DNA from: Bacteroidales bacterium
GTDB lineage: Bacteria; Bacteroidota; Bacteroidia; Bacteroidales; Azobacteroidaceae
DNA: 19,922 nt
Reading direction: 5' to 3'
NCBI GenBank assembly: GCA_020860885.1
Contig: JAJBTS010000024.1
Location: 1 to 19,922 of the forward strand
The translations under genes and the position numbers were made by a program. The notes beneath the pieces were generated by a model. That model did no database searches. It was not told where the DNA came from and was given only the letters and a program-made list of their open reading frames with translations. Of this stretch, positions 8,201 to 15,570 are shown piece by piece. Position 1 is the stretch's first letter; each line of letters starts with the position of its first letter.

Positions 8201-8835
8201 TGCTCTTCTTCTTCATCGTCTTTTTCTTCGTAAGAGATAACCAAACGGGGATGTGTAGTTTCATCCGTTGCTTCTTTAGAATGAAAATCCGCATCGAATT
8301 TACCTCCGGCTACGCTGGTACTGGAAATATGCAAAGATATTACCTTGTTGCCTTTTTCTATTTCCTCCAGAACATATTTCGAGATATCGAATAGAACATC
8401 ATTTCCGGCAGTAACCCCATTAGCAACCGCTATTTCACCAACAGCTACGGGTTTATTGTTCCACGTAATAGCTGCTTCTGTCCATTCGTTTGAGGAAGGG
8501 CTGACAATCCATTGAATTTTAGGAACATCATCATTCGCACGTTTAACATTCAACTTCAGTTGAACATCGTTGTAAGAAGTAAAGTTAACCGAGGTAAGAT
8601 CAAATTTAAGATAAACCTCTCTTCTGTATCCTGAAGCATCTCCTTTAATTATCAGTCGTTCTTCCGATCCGTAATTCGTATTCTTCGCGCTTGCCCCGTC
8701 GTATACATATGCATCTTCCGACACAACGACTTCAATGGGGTCGACAGAGTACGATTGCAGGCTGTTCCCTTTTACCAAAATAGGAACAATGGATACAATC
8801 CAAAATAATAGTATATTTTTAATTTGTGTTTTCAT
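5299..8835 (-). CDS. PL8 family polysaccharide lyase with two CBM96 domains and T9SS sorting domain
   Basis: About 1178 residues from the chosen start MKTQIKN, which opens a signal peptide; an upstream in-frame ATG at 8850 would add MHIIL. Order: signal peptide 1-23; CBM96/DNRLRE domain about 36-202; an acidic linker; PL8 lyase about 205-890; second CBM96 about 920-1090; T9SS sorting domain about 1103-1178 (VYPNPVKKGD to KLIVK). The PL8 active site is intact: Asn369 (TGANKV), His418 and Tyr427 (LQHGQQLYIGGYG), Arg481 and Arg485 (GRSLSRPN), with the same His-to-Tyr and Arg-to-Arg spacings as chondroitin AC lyase. PL8 enzymes cut uronic-acid polysaccharides (hyaluronan, chondroitin, xanthan) by beta-elimination, leaving an unsaturated uronic acid for the neighbouring GH105 type. 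It is the last gene of the operon. Substrate among PL8 options is not decidable here. Confidence 0.88.
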   Translation of the reverse strand: MKTQIKNILLFWIVSIVPILVKGNSLQSYSVDPIEVVVSEDAYVYDGASAKNTNYGSEERLIIKGDASGYRREVYLKFDLTSVNFTSYNDVQLKLNVKRANDDVPKIQWIVSPSSNEWTEAAITWNNKPVAVGEIAVANGVTAGNDVLFDISKYVLEEIEKGNKVISLHISSTSVAGGKFDADFHSKEATDETTHPRLVISYEEKDDEEEEQDIFDLIMSRIQQKEKNISITSTDNQTKGYLESVNADGSFSDINYASTAQTNWPPISHLNRMKPVVLSYTTEGSQYYEDESVYNKIVSMFQYWYDRHPTSTNWYNPQIGEPQRLGVMLILMRSGKQQLPTELENKIIARIIAEGGAPDQSGSQGTGANKVDIATHWVYRGCLTKSKTVLEKGIQQVFYPLFHTTGEGFQHDYSYLQHGQQLYIGGYGDVIAQGICNVAQYVRGTDYELSQEKFDILFNFMRKTYLPVIRGQYFLYNVAGRSLSRPNAMSKSGFHSVLELLKSVDPDNTDEYDAAIERVKGNQPSSYGLQPLHTHYWRSDYTLHQRPGFTFDVRTVSTRTLRNENGNGENIKGYFLSEGATDIAVDGDEYYNIFPVWDWGRIPGTTTPALTTIPQPGQWGTSGTSTFAGGVSDGVYGVSAFAMRNYEYSSVNTEAKKSWFFFDDEVVCLGAGIRSGSMTQVNTTINQCLLEGDVTVIKNDNSSEIYTTAQKDSRTFNNTLSWILHGKVGYYLPSGGRLVVNNQTQTGSWQSINTSQAGTSVSKDVFKLWFMHGIAPGDDNYAYVVVPNVNTVEKVNEYKKDNVRILSNTALIQAVEHIDLGIVGVVFYGPATFTYDEHTTIRATKPCTVMLRGLKENEVKVHIADPSASLTSLSLIADVPGIVGVKELTCEFPTEKAYAGSTKEFIINSDTPDYTEVQDPNTYILVKEDTYAYGGNKTGNFGSEEMLVVKTDSEAYSRETYLKFDISGINFSKVKDIQLLLTVAEGDTDYLNNTMHITASGSEWSENTLIWNNKPNVTGSRIASVKAVIIGNTLSFDIKDYVLQEVEKGNTILSFKLNNTYTGNVAKTRISFHSKESFYEDMRPRIAITPTEVSIPEINTSDNTIRVYPNPVKKGDRIQINKGNDSIAQVIISDLFGKTIMKTNENSIHTQGLESGLYVLTVVEEENGLQKNVKLIVK

Positions 8836-8856
8836 TAGTATAATATGCAAAGACTT

Positions 8857-10644
8857 TTATTTTACAAGGAATGTTTTACTGAGTATTTCTTTCCCTTCTT
8901 CGACAGTAAGGACATATGTACCCGATTGTAATTCAAGATTATTAATATTTATTTTTCCGTTTACAGAATTCATTTTGTTCCGGAACAGACTACTTCCGTT
9001 GGTATCGTAAATTCCTACATAAACTTCTTTATTTACGCTTTCATTGAAATCGATAATAAGTTGTCCGTCCGTTACGGGATTCGGATAAATACTAACTTCT
9101 TTCTGAGAATCTTGTACGTTATCTATACCGGTAATAATAACATCGTATTTGATGCGAGCTTCGGTGATACTGTTCCAATGTTCTCCACCGGCAGAATTAC
9201 TATTACATATAATGCGGATGTATCTGGCTTTCACAGGTCCGAAAGAATATCTTTCCATATCCAGAGTTAGTCCACTGGATGTTAATCCGGAGAGAATAGG
9301 AGTAAATGTTTCATTATCGGAAGAAGCATCCAGGTCAAAATAAGCGACACGCTGGTCTCCCAGATAAAATGCGATATCCACAGCATCGACCATTACTTCT
9401 TTACCCATATCAAATTTGATCCATTGTCCGGTTTGACCTTTTTGAGACCAGCGGGTATTCAGATTCTTATCCATAACATTTCCGGGAGGATTGCTGGGGT
9501 TGGTTTGATAACCAATAGCCGTAATTGTAATTTCCGGTTGAATGTCATACATAGGCACAGTAAATACGAATGTCATAGCACTGTTATCCGGAATAGGAGA
9601 TCCGGCATAATTCTGTACATTATTTACAGTAAGAGTATATTTTCCGTAAGGCAATGTTTCTTTCAACATTAGAAGTACGGAATTAGAAGACCATGTACTT
9701 ACTTTAGTAATCTCTATACCACCACTAATATCGTAATTGCTCAATTCCAAAGAAGAAGTCGGATCCAGGTCTTCATCAAACTCAACCAAAACCCGGTTTG
9801 TTCTTGGAGTAATCGATTTTAATGAAATAGCGGGAGGTTGCGGAGCTTCGGGCATCTCACCGGGAGCTAATTCAACCACTTCGGTGGCAGCTAATAAGAA
9901 AGCGCCGATACCAAAATCAACATTACTAGCCAGGCGGCTCGGGTCGATAGGACCTTCCCCTACGTTTTGTGTTTTTGTCAATTTACCGCTTGCTATTACC
10001 GCATCTTTGCAAAGGCCGTTCCAGGCTTTAGCTACAACAGGATAATAAGTCTCTTTATCCAATATCCCTTTGTTGATACCCCAGGCTATTCCATAAGTAA
10101 ACAAAGCAGTTCCACTGGTTTCCTGTCCGGGATAATGAGTATCATCTGCGAGGTTCATATTCCAGAATCCATCTTCCCGTTGGCATTCTTTCAATACAGC
10201 AGACATTTCAGTGAAAATTTGAAGATATTCATCTCTGTGTTCATCCGTTTCGGGAAGAAGGTCTAAAGTTCTGGCCATAGCAGCAAGTACCCAGCCATTC
10301 CCGCGTGACCAATATATATTCTTTCCTGAAGGAGATTGCTTAGGTACATCCGTTGCAAAGCTATTATTAGGATCTTTCTTAGGAGGTACTAAGGGTTGGA
10401 ATCCCCAGTCTCTCCACCACAAATGATCCTCTTCGTTATACAATCCTTCACCTTTATCTTCATAACCCGGGATAAGAGGTCCGGTACCATATTGCGTACG
10501 GTATTCCTGAGGCCATAGATTCGTTCTGGATGTTACAACGAGTTTATTCCTGATATTATAGAATAACTCATACATTTTATCAAAATATTTAGTATCCTCG
10601 TATAAAACACCCAGTCTTGTAAAAGTAGGCATAGCCATCAGCAT
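8857..10644 (-). CDS. GH88/105 unsaturated glycuronyl hydrolase, C-terminal part with Ig, F5/8C and T9SS domains
   Basis: This 595-residue open frame begins at the first ATG after the internal stop (MLMAMPTFTR) and lacks the beginning of its catalytic domain. Residues 1-255 hold most of the (alpha/alpha)6 barrel of a GH88/105 enzyme, with DHLWWRDWGF (candidate catalytic Asp79) and YWSRGNGWVLAA (111-122). Next come an SbsA-like Ig domain (about 273-365), an F5/8C/CBM32-like domain (about 372-500, with DKNLNTRWSQ and KARYIRI) and a T9SS sorting domain (IYPNPVTDG to KTFLVK). GH105 enzymes remove the 4,5-unsaturated uronic acid that lyases leave at the non-reducing end, which fits the adjacent PL8 gene. 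As an independent product it would lack a signal peptide and the WWID Asp, so activity is doubtful. Its stop is 21 bases before the preferred PL8 start. Confidence 0.7.
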   Translation of the reverse strand: MLMAMPTFTRLGVLYEDTKYFDKMYELFYNIRNKLVVTSRTNLWPQEYRTQYGTGPLIPGYEDKGEGLYNEEDHLWWRDWGFQPLVPPKKDPNNSFATDVPKQSPSGKNIYWSRGNGWVLAAMARTLDLLPETDEHRDEYLQIFTEMSAVLKECQREDGFWNMNLADDTHYPGQETSGTALFTYGIAWGINKGILDKETYYPVVAKAWNGLCKDAVIASGKLTKTQNVGEGPIDPSRLASNVDFGIGAFLLAATEVVELAPGEMPEAPQPPAISLKSITPRTNRVLVEFDEDLDPTSSLELSNYDISGGIEITKVSTWSSNSVLLMLKETLPYGKYTLTVNNVQNYAGSPIPDNSAMTFVFTVPMYDIQPEITITAIGYQTNPSNPPGNVMDKNLNTRWSQKGQTGQWIKFDMGKEVMVDAVDIAFYLGDQRVAYFDLDASSDNETFTPILSGLTSSGLTLDMERYSFGPVKARYIRIICNSNSAGGEHWNSITEARIKYDVIITGIDNVQDSQKEVSIYPNPVTDGQLIIDFNESVNKEVYVGIYDTNGSSLFRNKMNSVNGKININNLELQSGTYVLTVEEGKEILSKTFLVK

Positions 10645-10659
10645 AGCATCGATCCACCA

Positions 10660-12159
10660 CTAATCGTCTGATTTAGGATTGTTTGCGATACGATAATCTA
10701 AAGCAGCTTTGATCGCTTTAATCTTATTTTCATCTCTCTCGGCTTCTTCATCCATCAGATATAAATCGATGTAGGTCTGACCCGCCGTATGATTATCAGC
10801 ATCCGAAGTGCTTGGACCTCCGCTTACAGCCCAGTTATTACTCTGCGCCCATTGGGTTGCGCGTTTCAGGTAAGTAGGATCCGGATAAACCTTATAAAAA
10901 TCAATATTTCCCATATTGTAGACAGATCTTGCCCACAAATTATTCCCGTAGCTACTTACATTATTACTGATCCAATAGTTGTTTACTTTTACACCTGCAT
11001 TAATAACTTCTTTTTTACTTGGCAATACTTCTTCCTCCCGAAGCAACGGTTGTTCCACTTTAGATTTAAACTGGGTCATTGCATCGAACCAATCTTCATC
11101 TTTGGTGTATTCTCCTGCGGGGAATATGTTCCATCCTCCACCGAAATAATAAGTAAATTCGGATCCCACAGCATAATCGGCATATAAAAGCCTTTGGTTA
11201 TTTACAACTACAGTAGTCGTTTCACCGGGCATATATACTCCTGTGTAAAAACGTGCATTCGGAGAAGTTACTGTTCCTTCACTCTTATTTTCCGCATAAG
11301 CCAAAATATTGTTTCCGAAAGATCCGTTGCCATTGGTTCCGGTATGAAGGAAGATACCTGCTGCAATTTTCATAGGTTTGATTTTTCCTTCAAACTTCAC
11401 GACTGCTTTGTTCAAAAGTCCGTTAGCATTCGTAGTAATCCTTACCGTTTTGGTGTATAAATCTCCGTCAATCAATACTTTCTTATAAGTAAGGACAAAT
11501 TCGGAACGCAAAGGACCGTTCGTAATGATATCACATTCATCGTATGGATCGTGCAACCACAATTGATTATTTACATAGGCGGCAACACCACCTACTCCTA
11601 AGGTTTTTCCACCTACGGAATAAGCATCCACACCTTCGGGTTTTTCCGAATGATAATCCGCATAGGTATACATTTTTTCAACAATAGGTTCCGGGATCTT
11701 TTTCACCCACAAATCCACCCCGTTGGCAGAATTAGGTTCCGAAGACAATAAAACCCTGCTATACATACGATAGGCAGTCCGGTCGTTTTCCCAGGCAATA
11801 TCAGCCCTGTTAGTAGGTTTCATGATGGCTGCATACGTTTTAGTTTCTGCTGTTGCAGGAGTTCCTGCTTTCAAGGTATATGTCACAGTTTCTCCCTGTT
11901 TAACAGTAGCCTGGAAAACAATTTTATTATCGTAGGGCAGCACCTGATAAGGAATAATATCGTCTTCCTCATCATACAGGGCGAGAGTAGCCAATGATTC
12001 GTAAACTTCCGGAGAGAGTGAAACCTCTACGATTTCATTTACACGGTCATTCGCTTCAGTTAGAGAATTTGTTAATGTAATACTCGTTTGAGCCTTACTG
12101 TATTGCGTTATAAAGCAAAAGCTTAACACAATTAACGATAGAATTAGCTTGTTTTTCAT
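10660..12159 (-). CDS. DUF4861 domain protein with start of a GH88/105 domain (N-terminal part of split gene)
   Basis: A 499-residue frame with a signal peptide (MKNKLILSLIVLSFCFITQ, cleavage expected near SKA-QT), then a DUF4861 domain of about 25-375 recognised by its layout (TAYRMYS, GVDLWVKK, YHSEKPEGVDAYSVGG, GPLRSEF, LHTGTNG). To my knowledge this domain has no settled function; it is commonly found near or fused to glycoside hydrolases. From about 384 (KKEVINAGVKVNNYWI) the sequence becomes the first helices of a GH88/105 barrel and is cut by TAG after SDD. If made, the truncated protein would be exported by Sec but would have no sorting domain. It follows the GH95 gene after only 15 bases counted from that gene's restored end, so it belongs to the same transcript. 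Confidence 0.72.
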   Translation of the reverse strand: MKNKLILSLIVLSFCFITQYSKAQTSITLTNSLTEANDRVNEIVEVSLSPEVYESLATLALYDEEDDIIPYQVLPYDNKIVFQATVKQGETVTYTLKAGTPATAETKTYAAIMKPTNRADIAWENDRTAYRMYSRVLLSSEPNSANGVDLWVKKIPEPIVEKMYTYADYHSEKPEGVDAYSVGGKTLGVGGVAAYVNNQLWLHDPYDECDIITNGPLRSEFVLTYKKVLIDGDLYTKTVRITTNANGLLNKAVVKFEGKIKPMKIAAGIFLHTGTNGNGSFGNNILAYAENKSEGTVTSPNARFYTGVYMPGETTTVVVNNQRLLYADYAVGSEFTYYFGGGWNIFPAGEYTKDEDWFDAMTQFKSKVEQPLLREEEVLPSKKEVINAGVKVNNYWISNNVSSYGNNLWARSVYNMGNIDFYKVYPDPTYLKRATQWAQSNNWAVSGGPSTSDADNHTAGQTYIDLYLMDEEAERDENKIKAIKAALDYRIANNPKSDD

Positions 12160-12174
12160 ACGATTATAAATTGA

Positions 12175-12252
12175 TTATTTTTTAATTACTTGAAACGATT
12201 GATTCCCTACGGTAAAAAGATAAATTCCATTCGGATAAGAACTTATATTTAC
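12175..12252 (-). other. Stranded last 25 codons of the GH95 sorting domain
   Basis: Directly after the GH95 stop (12253-12255), the same frame continues without interruption as VNISSYPNGIYLF, then TVGNQSFQVIKK, and ends at TAA (12175-12177). This is the usual end of a T9SS type A sorting domain: a PNGIYLF strand followed by a basic xxVIKK tail. It supplies exactly the portion that the annotated GH95 product lacks. Fifteen bases then separate it from the next gene, matching spacing elsewhere in the operon. Confidence 0.85.
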
Positions 12253-15200
12253 TTAATACTTGCCTAAATTCTTCGGATTAAATGTATGCATTAAAGAACC
12301 ATTTAAAGATCTAATGGAAAGAGATTCCATTTTACTTAACATTACATTTACTAATCCGGTAGTGACAGTAGGATAAACTTTTGAACCGTTATTTTCTAAT
12401 AAAGGAATTCCCACGGTTTTACTGTAAGACTGTATCGTTAGCTTGGGATGTCTCTGCGGATCAGCATGTTCTTTGGATGCTATATTGGTAAGTCCCCCTC
12501 CTCCGGAAGCCCGTTTGCTTTGTGTGAGTTGAAAAGAAAAATGTTTGTTCCCTTTTTTGTATTCAGCAAGAGCATAATCGGTGAAATCCAGATTAAGTAT
12601 ATTGTCGGAATTAAAGTCAGCACTTTCTACAACAAATCCGGGAATTTGCATAATAGCAGTTCCTACCGAAGGTTTATTATTCCAGTTAATACTATTCGTT
12701 CCTGTTTCTATCCAATCTATATTAGATACCGAATTAAAAACCCAGAGAGCATCATTCGCAGCAGCCCCTGTAGTATTAACATACAGGCTTACCGTAACAT
12801 TCGCTTCTTCTTTCTCCAGATCAATATTATCTAAATCTTCAAGGGAAAACAAATAATAACCTTCCCGGGAATAACCTGCATCATCTTTTTTTACAACAAC
12901 AAACTCGTTATTTCCAAAGTTTGTTCCTTTCGAAGCAGTTGCATCGTGCACATAAGAATCAGCTATTGGAGAAGATATAAATACTTTAAAATCGTCTATT
13001 ACTTTAACGGTTGTACTTGCCTCGAATCCTCCATCAACCGTCGTAGCCGTAACAACAGTTTCACCTTTTGAATAAGCAACCAAGGCTCCATTCGCCTGTA
13101 CTTTTACAACCTCTTCATTATTACTTTTCCATGTTACATTCTTGTTTTTTGCATCTTCCGGAAGAATGGTAGGAACGATAGTAACAGATGGAGTTTCCTT
13201 AGAAAGGATAATTTCTTCAGGCAATTCGATACCTTCTACCGGTATTTCCGGTCCACTGTTTACACCAAAAGGAGTAGCTTCTTTTCGAAGATGCTCAATA
13301 ACGGCGGGATAGATAATTTCCGTATTCTTATCCGAAAGCTGAATAATATCTCCGGCTTGCGTAGTAAATTCAATTAAACCGGCGGATGCATCCACGGTAG
13401 TATATTCTATATTTTCTCCGGAGAGTTTTTTAATATTCAGATTGGACAGATCCATACCTGTCTGTAACCGGCATAAACCACCGGCTTCGCTTTCAATCTG
13501 AATAAATACTGTTTTGCCGTTATCACGGGTTGCACTTACAAGGAAAGCTCCTTCTGTCCGTAAATTAATGAAAGAGGCATCTTCCCATGTATCGGGTACC
13601 GCATGAAAGACCCGGATTTTTCCGCCCCAGGATTGCAGATACAACTCATGCAGAGAAGCTACAGCCGAAAGAGGAGTTTCGATAACCGGTCCTGTTTCTT
13701 TATAAAGAGTATTCGGCTGGATATACCTGTCTATTAAAGATTGAAGTTGAGTGGTAGCTCTCGCTCCATCACCCATCGTGGAATACATAGATGAAGATCC
13801 CGTAAACGAATAACCCTGCAAGGCGCCTGTAAGGCTCATCCAGTTATTAATACTTTTGGTTATCAGGCTTCTATTTTCTTCCTGATCCCAATTTATCGTA
13901 CAAAGAGGATAGATCATAAGAAGATGAGAATAATGCCGGTGAGAGCTTGTCAGATTCACGTCTTTTCCTATCATGTAACCCCGGGTTGCATCAATAGGAT
14001 AATCCACAAGGTTCTCAAGGAAATCCGTCCAGTGAGCTTCTTTCTCATCATTCAACTGATATTTCCCGTTTATTTCCAGCAGTGTATTTAATCCCCAGCG
14101 CAATAAAGCTAAATCATAATTACAATCTGCTGCAGCTTTATATTCCGGAGAAGCGGTAACCGGCAGATGATATTTTCCATCCGTACCTTCTTCCCTGATA
14201 AAAGAATAATAGGCCATACTCTTCCTTAACAATGGATAAAATTTATTGATCAATTCATCCTGTTTATTATTGTATTTGCAATATTGCCAATAATAGAACA
14301 ATATCCAGGGCATATTACCTACTTCATACTGGTTATCTGCTGCCAGAGAAGGATCCAGAAGGCGGAGGAAATTGTAAGAAGCCGAGCGTCCTATTCCGAT
14401 AGCTTCATCCCGCCATTCCGGGTTGTGGACATTCTTTTTTAAGTTTTCGATATTATCATCCAATGCTTTCCATAAAGGGTCTGAAAATTCGGAACGGTTG
14501 GCCGCATACATCCAGGAATAGGTCAACTGAATATTCAGATTCATCCAGATTGCCGGCCAGGGAGTATTGGCTGTTGCCCAAGGTCCCTGCAAATCCACAA
14601 CAAACTTATCCGGCCGGGTCAGACAGGCAAATTTATAGATCTGAGCCCAGTAAAAACTTTCCATTTTACTATTGGCAAAAGTTAGAAAACTTGCCGGATA
14701 ATAATTGTTCCACCATTCTTTATGAGAATCTTCTAATTCTGTTTTTTGAGCAAGAAGACATTCATCGATGGTTTGTTTGGCTACCTCAATCGCATTTTCA
14801 GTAGTTTCTTCCTGCGATATGGTTACGATAATTCTGCGACTATCCGTATTTTTCACTTCCTTCCAGGCAACAACATAGGTGATACCTGCAAAAAGTTCCT
14901 GAATAGATAAATTATAATCACCGTCTTTACGGATCACTACCTCCGGATTCGGACGGGAAGTATAATCACTATAGTTGGACGGACGGGTAACAGATGCGTT
15001 AGTCCTGGGACTTATGGCTTTGAATGCGTTCCATTTCCATGTATAATTAATTTCTTCCCCGGTTGATTCAGTTTCGAAAATAATATAATTTTTATTCGCA
15101 TGTACATAACTTGTAAAATTAATTTCTCCTTTATCCGTAACGATAGAACCTCTGTTTATCGCATCGTATAAAGATAAACGCATCGTTTCTGACGCTACTT

Positions 15201-15561
15201 TACCTTCGGGAATTAATTGGAAATATCCGATAGGCAAACGGGCATCGTCGTATAAGCTTCCTACTTTCGGATAAGTTTCATCCGGCAGGTTTCCTCTGTT
15301 TTCCGTAACATCTACCCGACCCACATCGAAACGGTAACTCTCTCCTGACTTGTAAAAATTGGACCCTAAAAGACCGTTACCCAGAATAGCTCCGGCGTAG
15401 TAATCAGCAGTAATCCGATCCCAATACATATCATGCTGAGACATAAAACTTTTCCAATCAATATCATTTGTAGTCACTCTCTTTTGAGCGTTGATATTAG
15501 ATGAAAATACACAAGTAAGTGTTAATAAAACAAATAATTTAATGGTATGTAGCTGTTTCAT
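12253..15561 (-). CDS. GH95-type alpha-L-fucosidase/galactosidase with Big_2 and CBM96 domains, sorting domain cut by a premature stop
   Basis: A 1102-residue protein. Signal peptide 1-26 (cleavage near INAQ); GH95 N-terminal sandwich about 40-280 (ILGNGLLGSNFY); (alpha/alpha)6 catalytic domain about 285-640; C-terminal sandwich to about 745; Big_2 domain about 773-855; CBM96 domain about 858-1045; partial T9SS sorting domain from about 1055. Positions matching the GH95 active site are Asn341/Asn343 (MNLNIQL), Glu473 (SPEY, candidate general acid) and Asp598 (GDGA); HRHYSHL at 541-547 is also typical. Two of these motifs are diverged. GH95 enzymes release terminal alpha-1,2-L-fucose, some alpha-L-galactose. 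TAA at 12253-12255 removes the end of the sorting domain, so the catalytic part is whole but surface delivery should fail. It lies 9 bases after the propeller gene. Confidence 0.82.
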   Translation of the reverse strand: MKQLHTIKLFVLLTLTCVFSSNINAQKRVTTNDIDWKSFMSQHDMYWDRITADYYAGAILGNGLLGSNFYKSGESYRFDVGRVDVTENRGNLPDETYPKVGSLYDDARLPIGYFQLIPEGKVASETMRLSLYDAINRGSIVTDKGEINFTSYVHANKNYIIFETESTGEEINYTWKWNAFKAISPRTNASVTRPSNYSDYTSRPNPEVVIRKDGDYNLSIQELFAGITYVVAWKEVKNTDSRRIIVTISQEETTENAIEVAKQTIDECLLAQKTELEDSHKEWWNNYYPASFLTFANSKMESFYWAQIYKFACLTRPDKFVVDLQGPWATANTPWPAIWMNLNIQLTYSWMYAANRSEFSDPLWKALDDNIENLKKNVHNPEWRDEAIGIGRSASYNFLRLLDPSLAADNQYEVGNMPWILFYYWQYCKYNNKQDELINKFYPLLRKSMAYYSFIREEGTDGKYHLPVTASPEYKAAADCNYDLALLRWGLNTLLEINGKYQLNDEKEAHWTDFLENLVDYPIDATRGYMIGKDVNLTSSHRHYSHLLMIYPLCTINWDQEENRSLITKSINNWMSLTGALQGYSFTGSSSMYSTMGDGARATTQLQSLIDRYIQPNTLYKETGPVIETPLSAVASLHELYLQSWGGKIRVFHAVPDTWEDASFINLRTEGAFLVSATRDNGKTVFIQIESEAGGLCRLQTGMDLSNLNIKKLSGENIEYTTVDASAGLIEFTTQAGDIIQLSDKNTEIIYPAVIEHLRKEATPFGVNSGPEIPVEGIELPEEIILSKETPSVTIVPTILPEDAKNKNVTWKSNNEEVVKVQANGALVAYSKGETVVTATTVDGGFEASTTVKVIDDFKVFISSPIADSYVHDATASKGTNFGNNEFVVVKKDDAGYSREGYYLFSLEDLDNIDLEKEEANVTVSLYVNTTGAAANDALWVFNSVSNIDWIETGTNSINWNNKPSVGTAIMQIPGFVVESADFNSDNILNLDFTDYALAEYKKGNKHFSFQLTQSKRASGGGGLTNIASKEHADPQRHPKLTIQSYSKTVGIPLLENNGSKVYPTVTTGLVNVMLSKMESLSIRSLNGSLMHTFNPKNLGKY

Positions 15562-15570
15562 AGAAAAATA

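Larger units (their letters stand above)
8857..12159 (-). pseudogene. DUF4861-GH88/105 fusion gene split by an in-frame TAG
   Basis: The reading frame from 12159 to 8857 is 1101 codons long and is interrupted only once, by TAG at 10660-10662 (codon 500). Reading through gives NPKSDD, stop, WWIDAMLMAM. In related GH105 proteins this place reads DWWWxDA, so TGG to TAG (one G-to-A change) explains it. The second half has no signal peptide of its own but ends in a T9SS sorting domain, so it is not a self-sufficient gene. The intact form would be an about 1100-residue secreted enzyme. Possible readings are a recent null allele, a sequence error or a recoded stop. The two halves are listed separately with their domains. 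Confidence 0.8.

Noticed and set aside
7201..8394. Plus-strand open frame of 397 codons opposite the PL8 gene
   Set aside because: It lies wholly antisense to a well-supported PL8 gene, shows no domain, is rich in Arg/Ile/Ser as expected of a complementary frame, and has no start-region signals.
8857..10644. The GH105 half as an independent gene with its own start
   Set aside because: The ATG is inside the catalytic domain, no signal peptide precedes a secreted-type protein, and the missing barrel helices are directly upstream in the same frame.
10660..10662. Pyrrolysine or programmed UAG read-through
   Set aside because: The expected residue is a conserved Trp, no stem-loop or pyrrolysine genes are in view, and the next gene has a TAA lesion that such a mechanism would not explain. 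It is kept only as a minor alternative.
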